The translations under genes were made by a program, and so were the position numbers. The notes beneath the pieces are model-generated. The model was given only the letters and a program-made list of their open reading frames with translations. It made no database searches and had not been told where the DNA came from. From Siderastrea radians (taxonomy: Eukaryota; Cnidaria; Anthozoa; Scleractinia; Rhizangiidae), in assembly GCA_964017195.1 (NCBI GenBank), contig OZ024895.1, positions 11,772,501 through 11,836,500 of the forward strand: DNA of 64,000 bases. The letters run 5' to 3'. Of the stretch, positions 44,474 to 57,760 are shown piece by piece (positions within the stretch are counted from its first letter, which is position 1; each line of letters starts with the position of its first letter).

Positions 44474-44936
44474 TGTCTGTAAAACCCGGAACACCCTGAA
44501 CACCCCGGAACACTCCCGGAACACCTCGGAACATCCCCGGAACACCCCTGGAACACCCCGGAACAGCCCGGAACAACCCCGGAACACCCCTGGAACATCC
44601 CATAATACCCCGGAACACCCTCGAAACAGCAAGGAACACCCCCGGAACACCAAAAATAGTGGTCAGAGGTCAGACTACTCACGAATTGACGAAGCCGAAG
44701 ACCTCTGAAGATTCCCAATTCTTCATAAGACTTTTGCGGATCACCCTGAGAATTCGGGTGTCTGTAAAACCCGGAACACACCCGGAACACCCCGGAACAC
44801 CCCCGGAACACCACCGGAACAGCCCGGAACAGCCCGGAACAACCCCGGAACACCCATGGAACATCCCATAATACCCCCGAACATCCCATAATGCCCCGGA
44901 ATACCCTCAATACAGCCAGGAACACTCTTGAACACC
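44474..44936 (+). repeat. GGAACACCCC minisatellite, left arm (two blocks)
   Basis: Units of about 10-15 bp (GGAACACCCC, GGAACAGCCC) fill 44474-44655 and 44768-44936, separated by a roughly 110-bp single-copy block (GACCTCTGAAGATTCCCAAT). Open frames through it on either strand (VPGVFRGCSG-type) are repeat artefacts. Confidence 0.9.
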
Positions 44937-45040
44937 AAAAATTCTGGTCAGCGGTCAGACCGCTCACGCATGGTAGGTACGTGGTGTAACTATCACATAG
45001 TGGTTTGACGTAATCCAATATAGGCACAAACATAGGAAGC

Positions 45041-48000
45041 AATATACATAGCTATACACAGCCATACACAGCCATACATGGCTATACACAGATATACATA
45101 GCCATACATAGCTATACACAGCTATACATAGCTATACATGGCTATACACAGATATACATGGCTATACATGGCTATACATGGCTATACATGGCTGTACATG
45201 GCTATACACAGCTATACACAGCTATACACAGCCATACATGGCTATACACAGTTATACATAGCCATACATAGCTATACACAACTATACACGGCTATACATG
45301 TCTATCTATACACAGATATACATAGCCATACATAGCTATACACAGCTATACATGGCTATACACAGTTATACACAGCTATACATAACTATACATAGCTATA
45401 CACAGCTATACACAGCTATACATGGCTATACACAGCTATACATGACTATACACAGCTATACATGGCTATACACAGCTATACACAGCTATACATGGCTATA
45501 CACAGTTATACATAGCCATACATAGCTATACACAGCTATACACAGCTATACATGGCTATACATGGCTATACACAGCTATACATGGCTATACACAGCTATA
45601 CACAGCTATACATGGCTATACACAGATATACATAGCCATACATAGCTATACACAGCTATACATGGCTACACACAGCTATACACAGCTATACATAACTATA
45701 CATAGCTATACACAGCTATACACAGCTATACATGGCTATACACAGCTATACATGACTATACACAGCTATACGTGGCTATACACAGCTATACACAGCTATA
45801 CATGGCTATACACAGATATACATAGCCATACATAGCTATACACAGCTATACACAGCTATACATGGCTATACACAGCTATACATGACTATACACAGCTATA
45901 CATGGCTATACACAGCTATACACAGCTATACATGGCTATACACAGACATACATAGCCATACATAGCTATACACAGCTTTACACAGCTATACATGGCTATA
46001 CACAGCTAAACATGGCTATACATGGCTATACATGGCTATACACGGCTATACATGGCCATACATGGCTATGCATGGCTATACACAGTTATACATAGACATA
46101 CATAGCTATACACAGCTATACACAGCTATACATGGCTATACACAGATATACATAGCCATACATAGCTATACACAGCTATACATGGCTATACACAGCTATA
46201 CATGGCTATACAGAGCTATACACAGCCATACATGGCTATACACAGATATACATAGCCATACATATCTATACACAACTATACACAGCTATACATGGCTATA
46301 CACAGATATACATAGCCATACATAGCTATACACAACTATACACAGCTATACATGGCTATACACAGCTATACATGGCAATACACAGCTATACATAACTATA
46401 CACAGCTATACACAGCTATACACAGCAATACACAGCTATACATGACTATACACAGCTATACATGGCTATACACAGCTATACACAGCTATACATAACTATA
46501 CATAGCTATACACAGCTATACACAGCTATACATGGCTCTACACAGCTATACATGACTATACACAGCTATACATGGCTATACACAGCTATACACAGCTATA
46601 CATGGCTATACACAGATATACATAGCCATACATAGCTATACACAGCTATACACAGCTATACATAGCTATACATGGCTATACACAGCTATACATGGCTATA
46701 CATGGCTATACATGGCTATACATGGCTGTACATGGCTATACACAGCTATACACAGCCATACATGGCTATACACAGATATACATAGCCATACATAGCTATA
46801 CACAACTGTACACAGCTATACATGGCTATACATGGCTATACATGGCTATACACAGTTATACATAGACATAAATAGCTATACACAACTATACACAGCTATA
46901 CATGGCCATACACAGATAAACATAGCCATACATAGCTATACACAACTTTACATAGCTATACATGGCTATACACAGCTATACATGGCTATACATGGCTGTA
47001 CACGGCTATACATGGCTATACACAGCTATACATGGCTATACATGGCTATACACAGTTATACATAGACATACATAGCTATACACAACTATCCACAGCTATA
47101 CATGGCTATACACAGATACACATAGCCATACATAGCTATACACAGCTATACATAGCTATACATGGCTATACACAGCTATACATGGCTATACATGGCTATA
47201 CATGGCTGTACATGGCTATACACAGCTATACACAGCCATACATGGCTATACACAGATATACATAGCCATACATAGCTATACTCAGCTTTACATTGCTATA
47301 CATGGAAATACACAGCTATACATGGCAATACACAGCTATACATAACTATACACAGCTATACACAGCTATACACAGCTATACACAGCAATACACAGCTATA
47401 CATGACTATACACAGCTATACATGGCTATAGACAGCTAAACATGGCTATACATGGCTATAAACGGCTGTACACGGCTATACATGGCTATACACAGCTATA
47501 CATGGCTATACATGACTATACACAGCTATACATGGCTATACACAGCTATACACAGCTATACATGGCTATACACAGATATACATAGCCATACATAGCTATA
47601 CACAGCTATACACAGCTATACATGGCTATACACAGCTAAACATGGCTATACATGGCTATACATGGCTGTACACGGCTATACATGGCTATACACAGCTATA
47701 CATGGCTATACATGGCTATACACAGTTATACATAGACATACATAGCTATACACAACTATACACAGCTATACATGGCTATACACAGCTATACATGGCTATA
47801 CACAGATATACATAGCCATACATAGCTATACACGGCTATACACAGCTATACATGGCTATACACAGATATACATAGCCATACATAGCTATACACAGCTTTA
47901 CATAGCTATACATGGCTATACACAGCTATACATGGCTATACATGGCTATACATGGCTGTACATGGCTATACACAGCTATACACAGCTATACATGGCTATA

Positions 48001-49925
48001 CACAGATATACATGGCTATACACAGACATACATAGCCATACATAGCTATACACAGCTTTACACAGCTATACATGGCTATACACAGCTAAACATGGCTATA
48101 CATGGCTATACATGGCTATACACGGCTATACATGGCCATACATGGCTATGCATGGCTATACACAGTTATACATAGACATACATAGCTATACACAGCTATA
48201 CACAGCTATACATGGCTATACACAGATATACATAGCCATACATAGCTATACACAGCTATACATGGCTATACACAGCTATACATGGCTATACAGAGCTATA
48301 CACAGCCATACATGGCTATACACAGATATACATAGCCATACATATCTATACACAACTATACACAGCTATACATGGCTATACACAGATATACATAGCCATA
48401 CATAGCTATACACAACTATACACAGCTATACATGGCTATACACAGCTATACATGGCAATACACAGCTATACATAACTATACACAGCTATACACAGCTATA
48501 CATGACTATACACAGATATACATAGCCATAGATAGCTAAACACAGCTATACATGGCTATATACAGCTATACATAGCTATACATGGCTATTTATTGCTCTA
48601 CATGGCTATACACAGCTATATATGGCTATACATGGGTATACACAGCTATACACAGCTATACATGGCTATACACAGTTATACATGGCTATACACAGCTATA
48701 CATAGCTATACATGGCTATACACAGATATACATAGCTATACATGGCTATACATGGATATACATAGCTATACACAGCTATACATGGCTATACATGGCTATA
48801 TACAGTTATACATAGACATACATAGCTATACACAACTATACATAGCTATACATGGCTATACACAGATATACATAGCTATACACAGCTATACATGGCTATA
48901 CATGGCTATACACAGTTATACATAGACATACATAGCTATACACAACTATACATAGCTATACATGGCTATACACAGCTATACATGGCTATACATGGATATA
49001 CATGGATATACATGACTATACACAGCTATACACAGCTATACTTGGCTATTCACAGATATACATAGCCATAGATATCTATAGACAGCTATACACAGCTATA
49101 CATGGCTATACACAGATATACATAGCCATACATAGCTATGCACAGCTATACACAGGTATACATGACTATCTATACACAGATATACATAGCCATACATAGC
49201 TATACACAGCTATACATAACTATACACAGCTATACACAGCTATACACAGCTATACACAGCAATACACAGCCATACACGACTATACACAGCTATACATGGG
49301 TATACACAGCTATACATAACTATACACCGCCATACATGGCTATACACAGCTATACATAGCTATACACAGTCGTACATAGCTATACACAGCTATACATGCC
49401 TATACACAGCTATACATGGCTATACACAGCTATACATGGCTATACACAGATATACATAGACATACATAGCTATACACAGCTATACACAGCTATACATGGC
49501 TATACATGGCTATACACAGCTATACATGGCTATACACAGATATACATAGCCATACATAGCTATACACAGCTATACATAGCTATACCTGGCTATACACAGC
49601 TATACATGGCTATACATGGCTATACATGGCTGTACATGGCTATACACAGTTATACATGGCTATACACAGTTATACATGGCTATACACAGATATACATAGC
49701 CATACATAGCTATACACAGCTATACACAGCTATACATGGTTATACACAGCTGAACATGGCTATACATGGCTATACATGGCTATACACAGCTATACACAGT
49801 ATGCACGGCTATACTGACACAGCTATACATATCTGCTTACAGCTATATATGGCTACACACAGCTATATATGGCTATACAAAGTCATATATGGCTATACAC
49901 AGCTATACATGGCTATACATGGTGG
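45041..49925 (+). repeat. 10-bp satellite array GCTATACACA/GCTATACATG, left arm (4.9 kb)
   Basis: Nearly 490 units of a 10-bp motif, mostly alternating GCTATACACA, GCTATACATG and GCCATACATA. Because 10 is not a multiple of 3, each 30-bp cycle reads the same peptide (AIHSYTQLYT-like) in all three frames without stops, which creates many spurious ORFs. Higher-order duplication is visible: the block at 46032-46325 recurs at 48112-48405. Confidence 0.97.
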
Positions 49926-50420
49926 GTGCTATCGAGGTTAACAAATCACAGGCAAAAACGATAAGCAAATCCACCGTACGTTTCTTCTACATCAGACTTC
50001 AGTTGTTTTTGTTGTTGTTATTGGTTAATAAAATTGTATTTTGCTGCTTCTTTGTGTCATGTCACCATATCAATCATAAAAAAAGTAATTTCATGGGTCC
50101 GCGTTTTGAAATTTTTAGGTGTCCTCATTTGGTTAATAAAAGTTTGACTGACGTATGTACATACCATTACCATACATTTGTTACTCTGAGTTCGAACCAC
50201 TAATTTTAATGAAGACAGGTGAAGTCAGTGACGTGCACAAAGTGCAGAAAACCATTATTAGTCACAGAATTGGTACAAAGTGTTGCAACTTCTTGACAGT
50301 GTACCAAAATGACTCGGACTCGGACTCTTATTGAACGAATGGATTCCATTTGGACGTGCGTGTGTACTCTGATAATGAACACACAGATGACTTCAAAATG
50401 TGGTAAAAACACAGAAGTAC
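49926..50420. other. Unpaired centre of the palindrome, left part
   Basis: Single-copy-looking DNA with several AATAAA-like stretches (about 50027, 50138). No supportable gene. Confidence 0.5.
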
Positions 50421-50555
50421 GCTAGGAGCCGTGTGTACTGTAATAACAAACTCCTCTAGTTAAAAGAGAGAGGTTTTCGTAATTACGAAAACGAAGACCT
50501 CCTCTTTTTTAACTAGAGGAGTTTGTTTTTACAAATATTACACACGGCTCCTAGC
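50421..50555. mobile_element. Hairpin MITE (135 bp)
   Basis: Almost its whole length folds back: GCTAGGAGCCGTGTGTA and AACAAACTCCTCTAGTTAAA are mirrored at the other end, around a short AATTACGAAAACG-type centre. No ORF. Confidence 0.85.
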
Positions 50556-50826
50556 AATTCGAATTCTTCATTGTGCGGACTTTTAAAAAGTCTACATCTG
50601 GTAATCATGGGGTTCTTGTTTTTGTTTTCTTCATTTGAAAATGAGTCATATAAAAAAACAAATTGAAGGCGAGTGAATCCACAACCCTTTACTTCCTGTG
50701 CGAATTACAGCGGTAAACGGAAGCTTAACCACACAGTTTTGTGTTACTTTCAAATGCCCGTTTAGATATCCTCTTGCCATTATATTACTCTGTCTGTTTT
50801 TCGTTTCCCTCTGGTTAAAAATGAGG

Positions 50827-50975
50827 GGGTTTCGTTTTCGTAATGGGTCTTCGTTTTCGAAAGGGGTCTTCGTTTTCGTAAGGGTCTTCGTTTTCGTAAT
50901 GGATCTTCGATTTCGTAAGGGTCTTCGTTTTCGTAATGGGTCTTCGGGTCTTCGTTTTCGGGGTCTTCGTTTTCA
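50827..50975 (+). repeat. Tandem repeat GGTCTTCGTTTTCGTAA
   Basis: About eight imperfect units of a 17-20-bp motif with TTCGTTTTCG cores. The open frame it creates (FRFRNGSS-like repeats) is an artefact. The core resembles the hairpin element's centre at 50478. Confidence 0.85.
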
Positions 50976-51297
50976 AAACTAACGACGACAGTTGCTGCTG
51001 TGATTCCTATTGTTCAGCTCAGCTTGCCCCACCAAGCACTACGGCGTCTTTGATGTTGTTGTCGATTTTCAAAGTTTTTGCGAACTTGCGAAAAATTAGG
51101 GTCGCACTAGGAAAATTACGCTGTTGATAGATTTTAACCTGCAAAGCCAGTGAACTTTCGCAAAAATTTGCCAAGTGCGACCCATGGCTGATAAAATAAT
51201 ATCACCGGGTACATAAGTGAACGTTTGTTGTCGATAGATCTCAGGCAAGGAAGATCAACTTACCTTTGATTGACGTATCCACTACTCTCACAATTTC

Positions 51298-51680
51298 AGG
51301 AATTTCCTGCCCAGGCACTCAGGCCCACTTTGTGGATGAATCTGGACAAGATTTGTTGCAGAGCAGATTTTGACTCGCCTTGTGAAAATATTCCAAGCGA
51401 TTCCACCGTAATCGTTAAAACCACCTCTATATCTCGTCGCGGAAAAACCGTTTCGCGTCACTTAAATGGATTGACCGTAAAGGCCTGGGAAAAAGCCACA
51501 CAGGAACTAGGCGAGGAAAAAGCCACCGGGACTCTACATTCAACCGACAGGTGCTCCTGGTTGGCAACAGCCTTCAAGGCACCTATGCATGCCTGTCCTA
51601 TGTGGAAGTCTGATCAAAAGAGGGCGACGCGTTTGATATGTGGCCAGCTAAGGAGTTTGCGCAAGGCTGCAGCTATGTAT
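51298..51680 (+). CDS. Unassigned ORF in the palindrome centre
   Basis: An open frame beginning after a CACAATTTCAG acceptor-like site reads EFPAQALRPTLWMNLDKICC and continues for about 125 codons with eight cysteines, Lys/Glu-rich stretches and a SWLATAFKAPMHACPMW segment, then runs into the satellite's flank. The base composition is more balanced than the surroundings, suggesting captured coding DNA. I do not recognise a domain. It could be a host exon carried by the Foldback-like element, a broken transposase piece, or chance. Confidence 0.3.
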
Positions 51681-51716
51681 AGCCAGGAGCCCACAAGGGT
51701 TGTGGGCTCCTGGTAT

Positions 51717-51770
51717 AGCTGTGTATAGCTATGTATAGCTGTGTATGGCCATATGCAGCTGTGTATAATT
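51717..51770 (-). repeat. Small island of the 10-bp satellite
   Basis: Several AGCTGTGTAT/AGCTATGTAT units, in the same orientation as the right-arm array, lie in the palindrome centre. A few more units occur at about 52733-52752. They suggest the arrays were once continuous across part of the centre or spread by conversion. Confidence 0.7.
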
Positions 51771-51793
51771 GCATCATCATCATCATCATCATC

Positions 51794-51826
<33 letters not shown>

Positions 51827-51829
51827 GTA
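51771..51829. repeat. (ATC)n(ATA)n microsatellite
   Basis: Eight CAT units followed by about 12 AAT units at the 3' end of a minus-strand LINE fragment, possibly its tail. Confidence 0.9.
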
Positions 51830-52727
51830 ATAACAATGTATTTATTCATCGGATGAAAATAGGTATCAGATGTTACAATAGAAATTATTTAAAAAATTAT
51901 TTATATGCGCAATAGTACAATATATAAATGAACTAAATTAGGAACTAACTAGGTTATACTTAAAAAGTAATCTATTAAAAAAGCTATCTTTACATTGTAA
52001 AACGTTCTGTACTTATAGGAAGGTCTTATACTGGATCTATTTCTACGGCGCTCCAATGAATCTTTATACCTAGGAAGCAGACTATGTGACGGATGGTCAA
52101 TACGTTAAAGTTTGTCAAAAAGGCGGCGGTTACGACTTTCCAAGAGCTCAAAGATGCTTGTGGCATCTTTTTAAAAAGCTTTGCACAGCGGTGAGGTCAG
52201 AAGCACTAGCTGCAAAAACTGAAAGGCCATACAGTATTTTAGGGAGCACAATCGCATTAAAAACGCTGATCTAATTCGCCCTGTGTGTATCCTTCCTTAC
52301 ACAGGCCTGTAATTATAAATAAACATTTGCTGGCTCGTGAAGCTTTGCCTTAACATGCAAGCTAAACTAACAATTACTTTGTATTGTGACTCCCAGTATA
52401 GAGATACAACTATACTGCATAATATCATAATGGGCTCCTGGTTATACTGTATAACATTGGATAGGCTGTAGGGTTGCCTTTCTCATGCAAGAGTAATTGC
52501 ATTTACTAGTGTTACAGTGCACACTATTTGCGTGAGTCCAATCCATAAATTTAATCAATGCAATGCCCGATACATCAGGTAAATCTCTAGAGATCGTAAC
52601 TAAGATTGTAGAATCATCTGCATATTTAAATAAAGATATCTCTTCGTGTCCAACTATTTCCAAGTCATTCAGGAATAAGTTGAAAAGGTATGGGCCACTA
52701 ATACTACCCTGAGTTGTACCTTTTTAC
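51830..52727 (-). pseudogene. Non-LTR retrotransposon RT fragment
   Basis: On the minus strand, 52727-52442 encodes TTQGSISGPYLFNLFLNDLE, then FKYADDSTILV and a MDWTHANSVHCNTSKC segment: the QGS...GP and YADD boxes of a non-LTR RT. After a gap, 52270-52010 encodes a typical RT C-terminal part (AIVLPKILYGLSVFAAS then AVQSFLKRCHK), with stops. The two pieces are separated by about 170 bp of unrelated or diverged DNA (52270-52440). It resembles jockey/RTE/CR1-type RT more than the L1-like copy at 22337. Not functional. Confidence 0.75.
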
Positions 52728-52754
52728 CCCTGTATAGCTATGTATAGCTGTGAG

Positions 52755-54030
52755 TGTGGAAGCGAACGAAATGAGGGTGGTACATGCACTGTCTGTGAAG
52801 AATGTGCTGAAATTTTAGTTTGTGCTAGGGATCAGAGAAACTTACAGATGTTTTACTTAGAATTTTAAAGCCTTCATTATTCTGGATATCCTGACTAATA
52901 ATTGCTTAAAAGCTGACTGAGCTAACACAAAATAACAAGCGGTGATCCGTCGTCACTTCATGATTCTAGATTAATTTTCTGAGCGAGCACTGACCAAAAA
53001 AGTTGTTTCAAACCGGTTAACTGGGGCAGCTAAATAGACAGGGACCGTGCGGCCTATTTTAGAGTAGGGGGCTAATTGGTGATCGCTCGTGTAAAGCAGG
53101 TGGGGGGAAATCTCACGCAAAAACTTTCTCTTTTCAAGTAATTAGCAATGTTTCTAGAGCAGCCAAGTGTGATAAAAGTTGTCAGTTAAAACAGTCCCAA
53201 AATAATGCTCCTTGACAGGTTCTTTGGTCGGCTCTACTCGAAAGATGAAACCGGCAAGCTATGAACCTTATCGTATTCGCATTTTTAAAGATCTCAGCCA
53301 TGAAAACATTTTCCTTTAAAAAAACTTGTACAAGCAGACCTGTAGAATATTAAATCACTACTGAGTTTAGTATCATGAAACGTACATTTCTACCAAAGTC
53401 AGTCCGTAGCGGCCTAATTAAGGACTGGACGCCTTATTTCTTATCGATAGAACTGAGGAAATGACATCTTTTGGCAACTATATATCCTAGACGAAACGCT
53501 TACATTCGTAGATTAGCTTGATAAAGTAACGGTCCTAATGTATAATGCCCGAACAACACAAGAACAAAAGTCAACTAAAGTCTAAACTCTTCAACAACAG
53601 GAAAGAGTCGATGACAGTACGCGCAGAGTTAATGGCCCGACAAGAACGAGAGCGACAGTTTCAACTTCCATCGATTCAAGTGACTTGAAAAAGTCTGAAC
53701 AGGTCCAGACTCTTCGAGATTCCCCAAGAGCGCGTGAGAATTTCAAATAATCAAGCCAAATGAAGGAAAGGCGATTTCAACACGGAGTTGTAGTATTCAG
53801 TTCCTGTTTGGTCTAAATTAAAAATTATATTTAACTGGTAAACCGAAAACTGATTAACTCTGAAACAAAGAAATTGTCCAACTTTTTCATTTATTTTTTA
53901 ATGGCACCAAAAAAGGGAAAGGGGGTAAAAGCCCCCTCAGCCCACCCCTCGCGCGGTCCCTGATAGAAAGACCGCAAACAATAAATAAATTATTACAAAG
54001 AACAGCAGATTTCAAGAGAAGGGGTAGGGA
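52755..54030. other. Palindrome centre, right part: no gene seen
   Basis: Mixed-composition DNA with no supportable exon, RNA gene or repeat apart from a C-rich run near 53940. Confidence 0.5.
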
Positions 54031-54039
54031 AAACAAACG

Positions 54040-57000
54040 CAGTGTATAGCTGTGTATAGCCATATATAGCTGGGTATAGCCACGTATGGCTGTATATATC
54101 CATGTATAGCTGTTAATAGCTGTGTATAGCCATGTATGGATGTGTAGAGCCAAGTATACCTCTGTATAGCCATGTATAGCTGTTTATAGCTATGTATGTC
54201 TGTGTATAGCCATGTATAGCTGTGTACAGCCATGTATATCTGTGTATAGCTATGTATAGCTGTATATAGCGAGGTGTATAGTGTGTATAGTCATGTATAG
54301 CTGTGTATAGCTCTGTATAGCTGTGTATATTCATTTATACCTCTGTATAGCCATTTATGGCTATGTGTAGTCGCGTATAGCAATGTATAGCTGTTTATAG
54401 CCATGTATAGCCATGTATAGCTGTGTATAGCTATGTATAGCTGTGTATAGTCACGTACAACCATGTATAGCTGTCTATATCTATGTATGGCCATGTATAG
54501 CTGTGTATAGCCATGTATAGCTGTGTATATCCATGTACAGCCATGTAGAGCTGTGTATGGCTATGTCTGGCAATGTATAGCCATGTATAGCTGTGTATAG
54601 CTGTGTATAGCCATGTATAGCTATGTATAGCTGTGTATAGCTATGTATGGCTATGTATATCTACGTATAGCCATGTATAGCTATGTATAGCTATGTATAG
54701 CTATGTATATCTGTGTATAGCCATGTATAGCCATGTATAACCATTTATAGCCATGTATAGCTGTGTATAGCCATGTATAGCTGTGTACAGCTGTGTTTAG
54801 CTATATATGGGTATGTATACCTGTGTATAGCCATGTATAGCTGTGTATGACTGTATACAGCCATGCATGCTCATGTATAGCCATGTATAGCCATGTATAC
54901 CTGTGTATAGCCATGTGTAGCTGTGTATAGCTGTGTATAGTCATGTATATCCATGTATAGCCATGTATAGCTGTGTATAGCCATGTGTAGCTGTGTATAG
55001 CTGTGTATAGCTATGTATGGCTATGTATATCTGTGTATAGCCATGTATATCTGTGTATGGCTGTGTATAGCCATGTATAGCTGTGTATAGCCATGTATAG
55101 CTATGTATAGCTGTGTACAGCTATGTATGTCTATGTATAACTGTGTATAGCCATGTATAGCTATGTATAGCTGTGTATAGCGGTGTATAGCTGTGTATAG
55201 CCATGTATAGCCATGTATAGCCATGTATAGTCATGTATAGCCATGTAAAGCTGTGTATAGATAGATAGATAGATAGAATCTTTTATTTACCCACGGAATT
55301 TCATCAAATTAAAATATACAACATATTAAAATTTGTTTTACATAAAATCCGTACACGATATTATCTCAGTAAAACTAATTACAGTTAATTAGCTGTGTAT
55401 AGCCATGTATAGCTATGTATAGCTGTGTATAGCTATGTATGGCTATGTATATCTGTGTATAGCCATGTATAGCTATGTATAGCTATGTATAGCTATGTAT
55501 ACTGTGTATAGCCATGTATAGCCATATATAGTCATGTATAACCATTTATAGCCATGTATAGCTGTGTATAGCCATGTATAGCTGTGTTTAGCTATGTATG
55601 GCTATGTATATCTGTGTATAGCCATGTATAGCTGTGTATAGCTTTGTATAGTCATGTATAGCTATGTATAGCCATGTATAGCCATGTATAGCTGTGTATA
55701 GCCATGTATAGCTATGTATAGCTGTGTATAGCTATGTATGGCTATGTATATCTGTGTATAGCCATGTATAGCTGTGTATAGCTGTGTATAGTTATGTACA
55801 GCCATGTATAGCCATGTATGGCTGTGTATAGCCATGTATAGCTATGTATAGCTGTGTATAGCTGTGTATACTATGTATGGCTATGTATATCTGTGTATAG
55901 CCATGTATAGCTGTGTATAGCGGTGTATAGTTATGTAGAGCCATGTATAGCCATGTATAGCTGTGTATAGCTGTGTATAGCTGTGTATATCAATGTATAG
56001 CCATGTCTAGCCATGTATAGCCATGTCTAGCCATGTATAGCCATGTATAGCTGTGTATAGCGATGTATAGCTGTGTATAGCTGTGTATGGCAATGTATAG
56101 CCATGGATAGTCATGTATAGCCATGTATAGCCATGTATAGCCATGTATAGCTGTGTATAGCTGTGTATAGCCATGTATAGCTGTGTATATCAATGTATAC
56201 CCATGTATAGCCATGTACAGCCATGTATAGCCATGTATAGCCATGTATAGCCATGTATAGCCATGTATAGCTGTGTATAGCTGTGTATAGCTGTGTATAG
56301 CTGTGTATATCAATGTATACCCATGTATAGCCATGTATAGCCATGTATAGCTGTGTATAGCCATGTATACCCATGTATAGCCATGTATAGCCATGTATAG
56401 CCATGTATAGTCATGTATAGCTGTGTATAGCCATGTATAGCTGTGTATAGCTGTGTATAGCAATGTATGGCTATGTATATCTGTGTATAGCCATGTATAG
56501 CTGTGTATAGCTGTGTATAGTTATGTACAGCAATGTATAGCCATGTATGGCTGTGTATAGCCATGTATAGCTATGTATAGCTGTGTATAGCTGTGTATAG
56601 CTATGTATGGCTATGTATATCTGTGTATAGCCATGTATAGCTGTGTATATCTGTGTATAGTTATGTAGAGCCATGTATAGCCATGTATAGCCATGTATAG
56701 CCATGTATAGCTGATATAGCTGTGTATATCAATGTATATCCATGTACAGCCATGTATACCCATGTATAGCTGTGTATAGCCATGTATAGCTGTGTATAGC
56801 TATGTATATCTGTGTATAGCCATGTATAGCTGTGTATAGCCATGTATAGCCATGTATAGCTGTGTATGTCTGTGTATAGCCATGTATAGCTGTGTATAGC
56901 CATGTATAGCTATGTATAGCTGTGTATAGCCATGTATAGCTATGTATAGCCGTGTATAGCTGTGTATAGCTATATATGTCTATGTATGGCTATGTATACC

Positions 57001-57668
57001 TGTGTATAGCCATGTATAGCTGTGTATAGCCATGTATAGCTATGTATAGCTGTGTATAGCCATGTATAGCTGTGTATAGTCATGTATAGCTATGTATAGC
57101 TGTGTATAGCTGTGTATAGCTATGCATAGCCGTGTATAGCTGTGTATAGCTATATATGTCTATGTATGGCTATGTATACCTGTGTATAGCCACGTATAGC
57201 TGTGTATAGCCATGTATAGCTATGTATAGCTGTGTATAGCTGTGTATAGCCATGTATAGCTGTGTATAGCCATGTATAGCAATGTATAGCTGTGTATAGC
57301 CGTGTATAGCTGTGTATAGCTATATATGTCTATGTATGGCTATGTATACCTGTGTATAGCCATGTATAGCTGTGTATAGCCATGTATAGCTATGTATAGC
57401 TGTGTATAGCCGTGTATAGCTGTGTATAGCTATATATGTCTATGTATGGCTATGTATACCTGTGTATAGCCATTTATAGCTGTGTATAGCCATGTATAGC
57501 TATGTATAGCTGTGTATGGCTGTGTATAGCCATGTATAGCTGTGTATAGCTATGTATAGGTATGTATAGCTGTGTATAGCTGTGTATAGCTATATATGTC
57601 TATGTACATCTGTGTATAGCCATGTATAGCCATGTATAGCTATGTATAGCTGTGTATAGCTATGTATA
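54040..57668 (-). repeat. 10-bp satellite array, right arm, inverted (3.6 kb)
   Basis: The same motif as the left array on the opposite strand (AGCTGTGTAT, AGCCATGTAT), about 360 units, interrupted at 55255-55391. A repeated subblock (AGCTATATATGTCTATGTAT) recurs at about 56968, 57148, 57318, 57428 and 57588. The array is shorter than its partner. All open frames in it are artefacts. Confidence 0.97.
55255..55391. mobile_element. Retroposon tail inserted in the satellite
   Basis: (GATA)n runs into ATCTTTTATTTACCCACGGA and A/T-rich DNA. The ATCxTTTATTTACCC wording is similar to the end of the SINE at 17525, so this is probably a truncated SINE or LINE 3' end with a microsatellite tail. Confidence 0.5.
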
Positions 57669-57760
57669 TTGCTTCCTATGTTTATGCCTATATTGGATTA
57701 AGTCAAACCACTATATGATAGTTACACCACGTATCTACGTCACGCATAGACTGACCCGAG

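Noticed and set aside
44342..45042. VPGVFRGCSG-type open frames (up to 191 codons)
   Set aside because: Products of the GGAACACC minisatellite. They look like collagen-like repeats but have no other support.
45041..49925. CRISPR-like array
   Set aside because: Units are contiguous 10-mers with no unique spacers, in eukaryotic DNA and without cas genes. It is a satellite.
45138..49941. Many long open frames encoding AIHSYTQLYT-like repeats (up to 181 codons)
   Set aside because: They come from a 10-bp tandem repeat with no stop in this orientation, so all three frames are open. The same happens in the inverted array at 54-57.7 kb. No start context, splice sites or non-repeat part.
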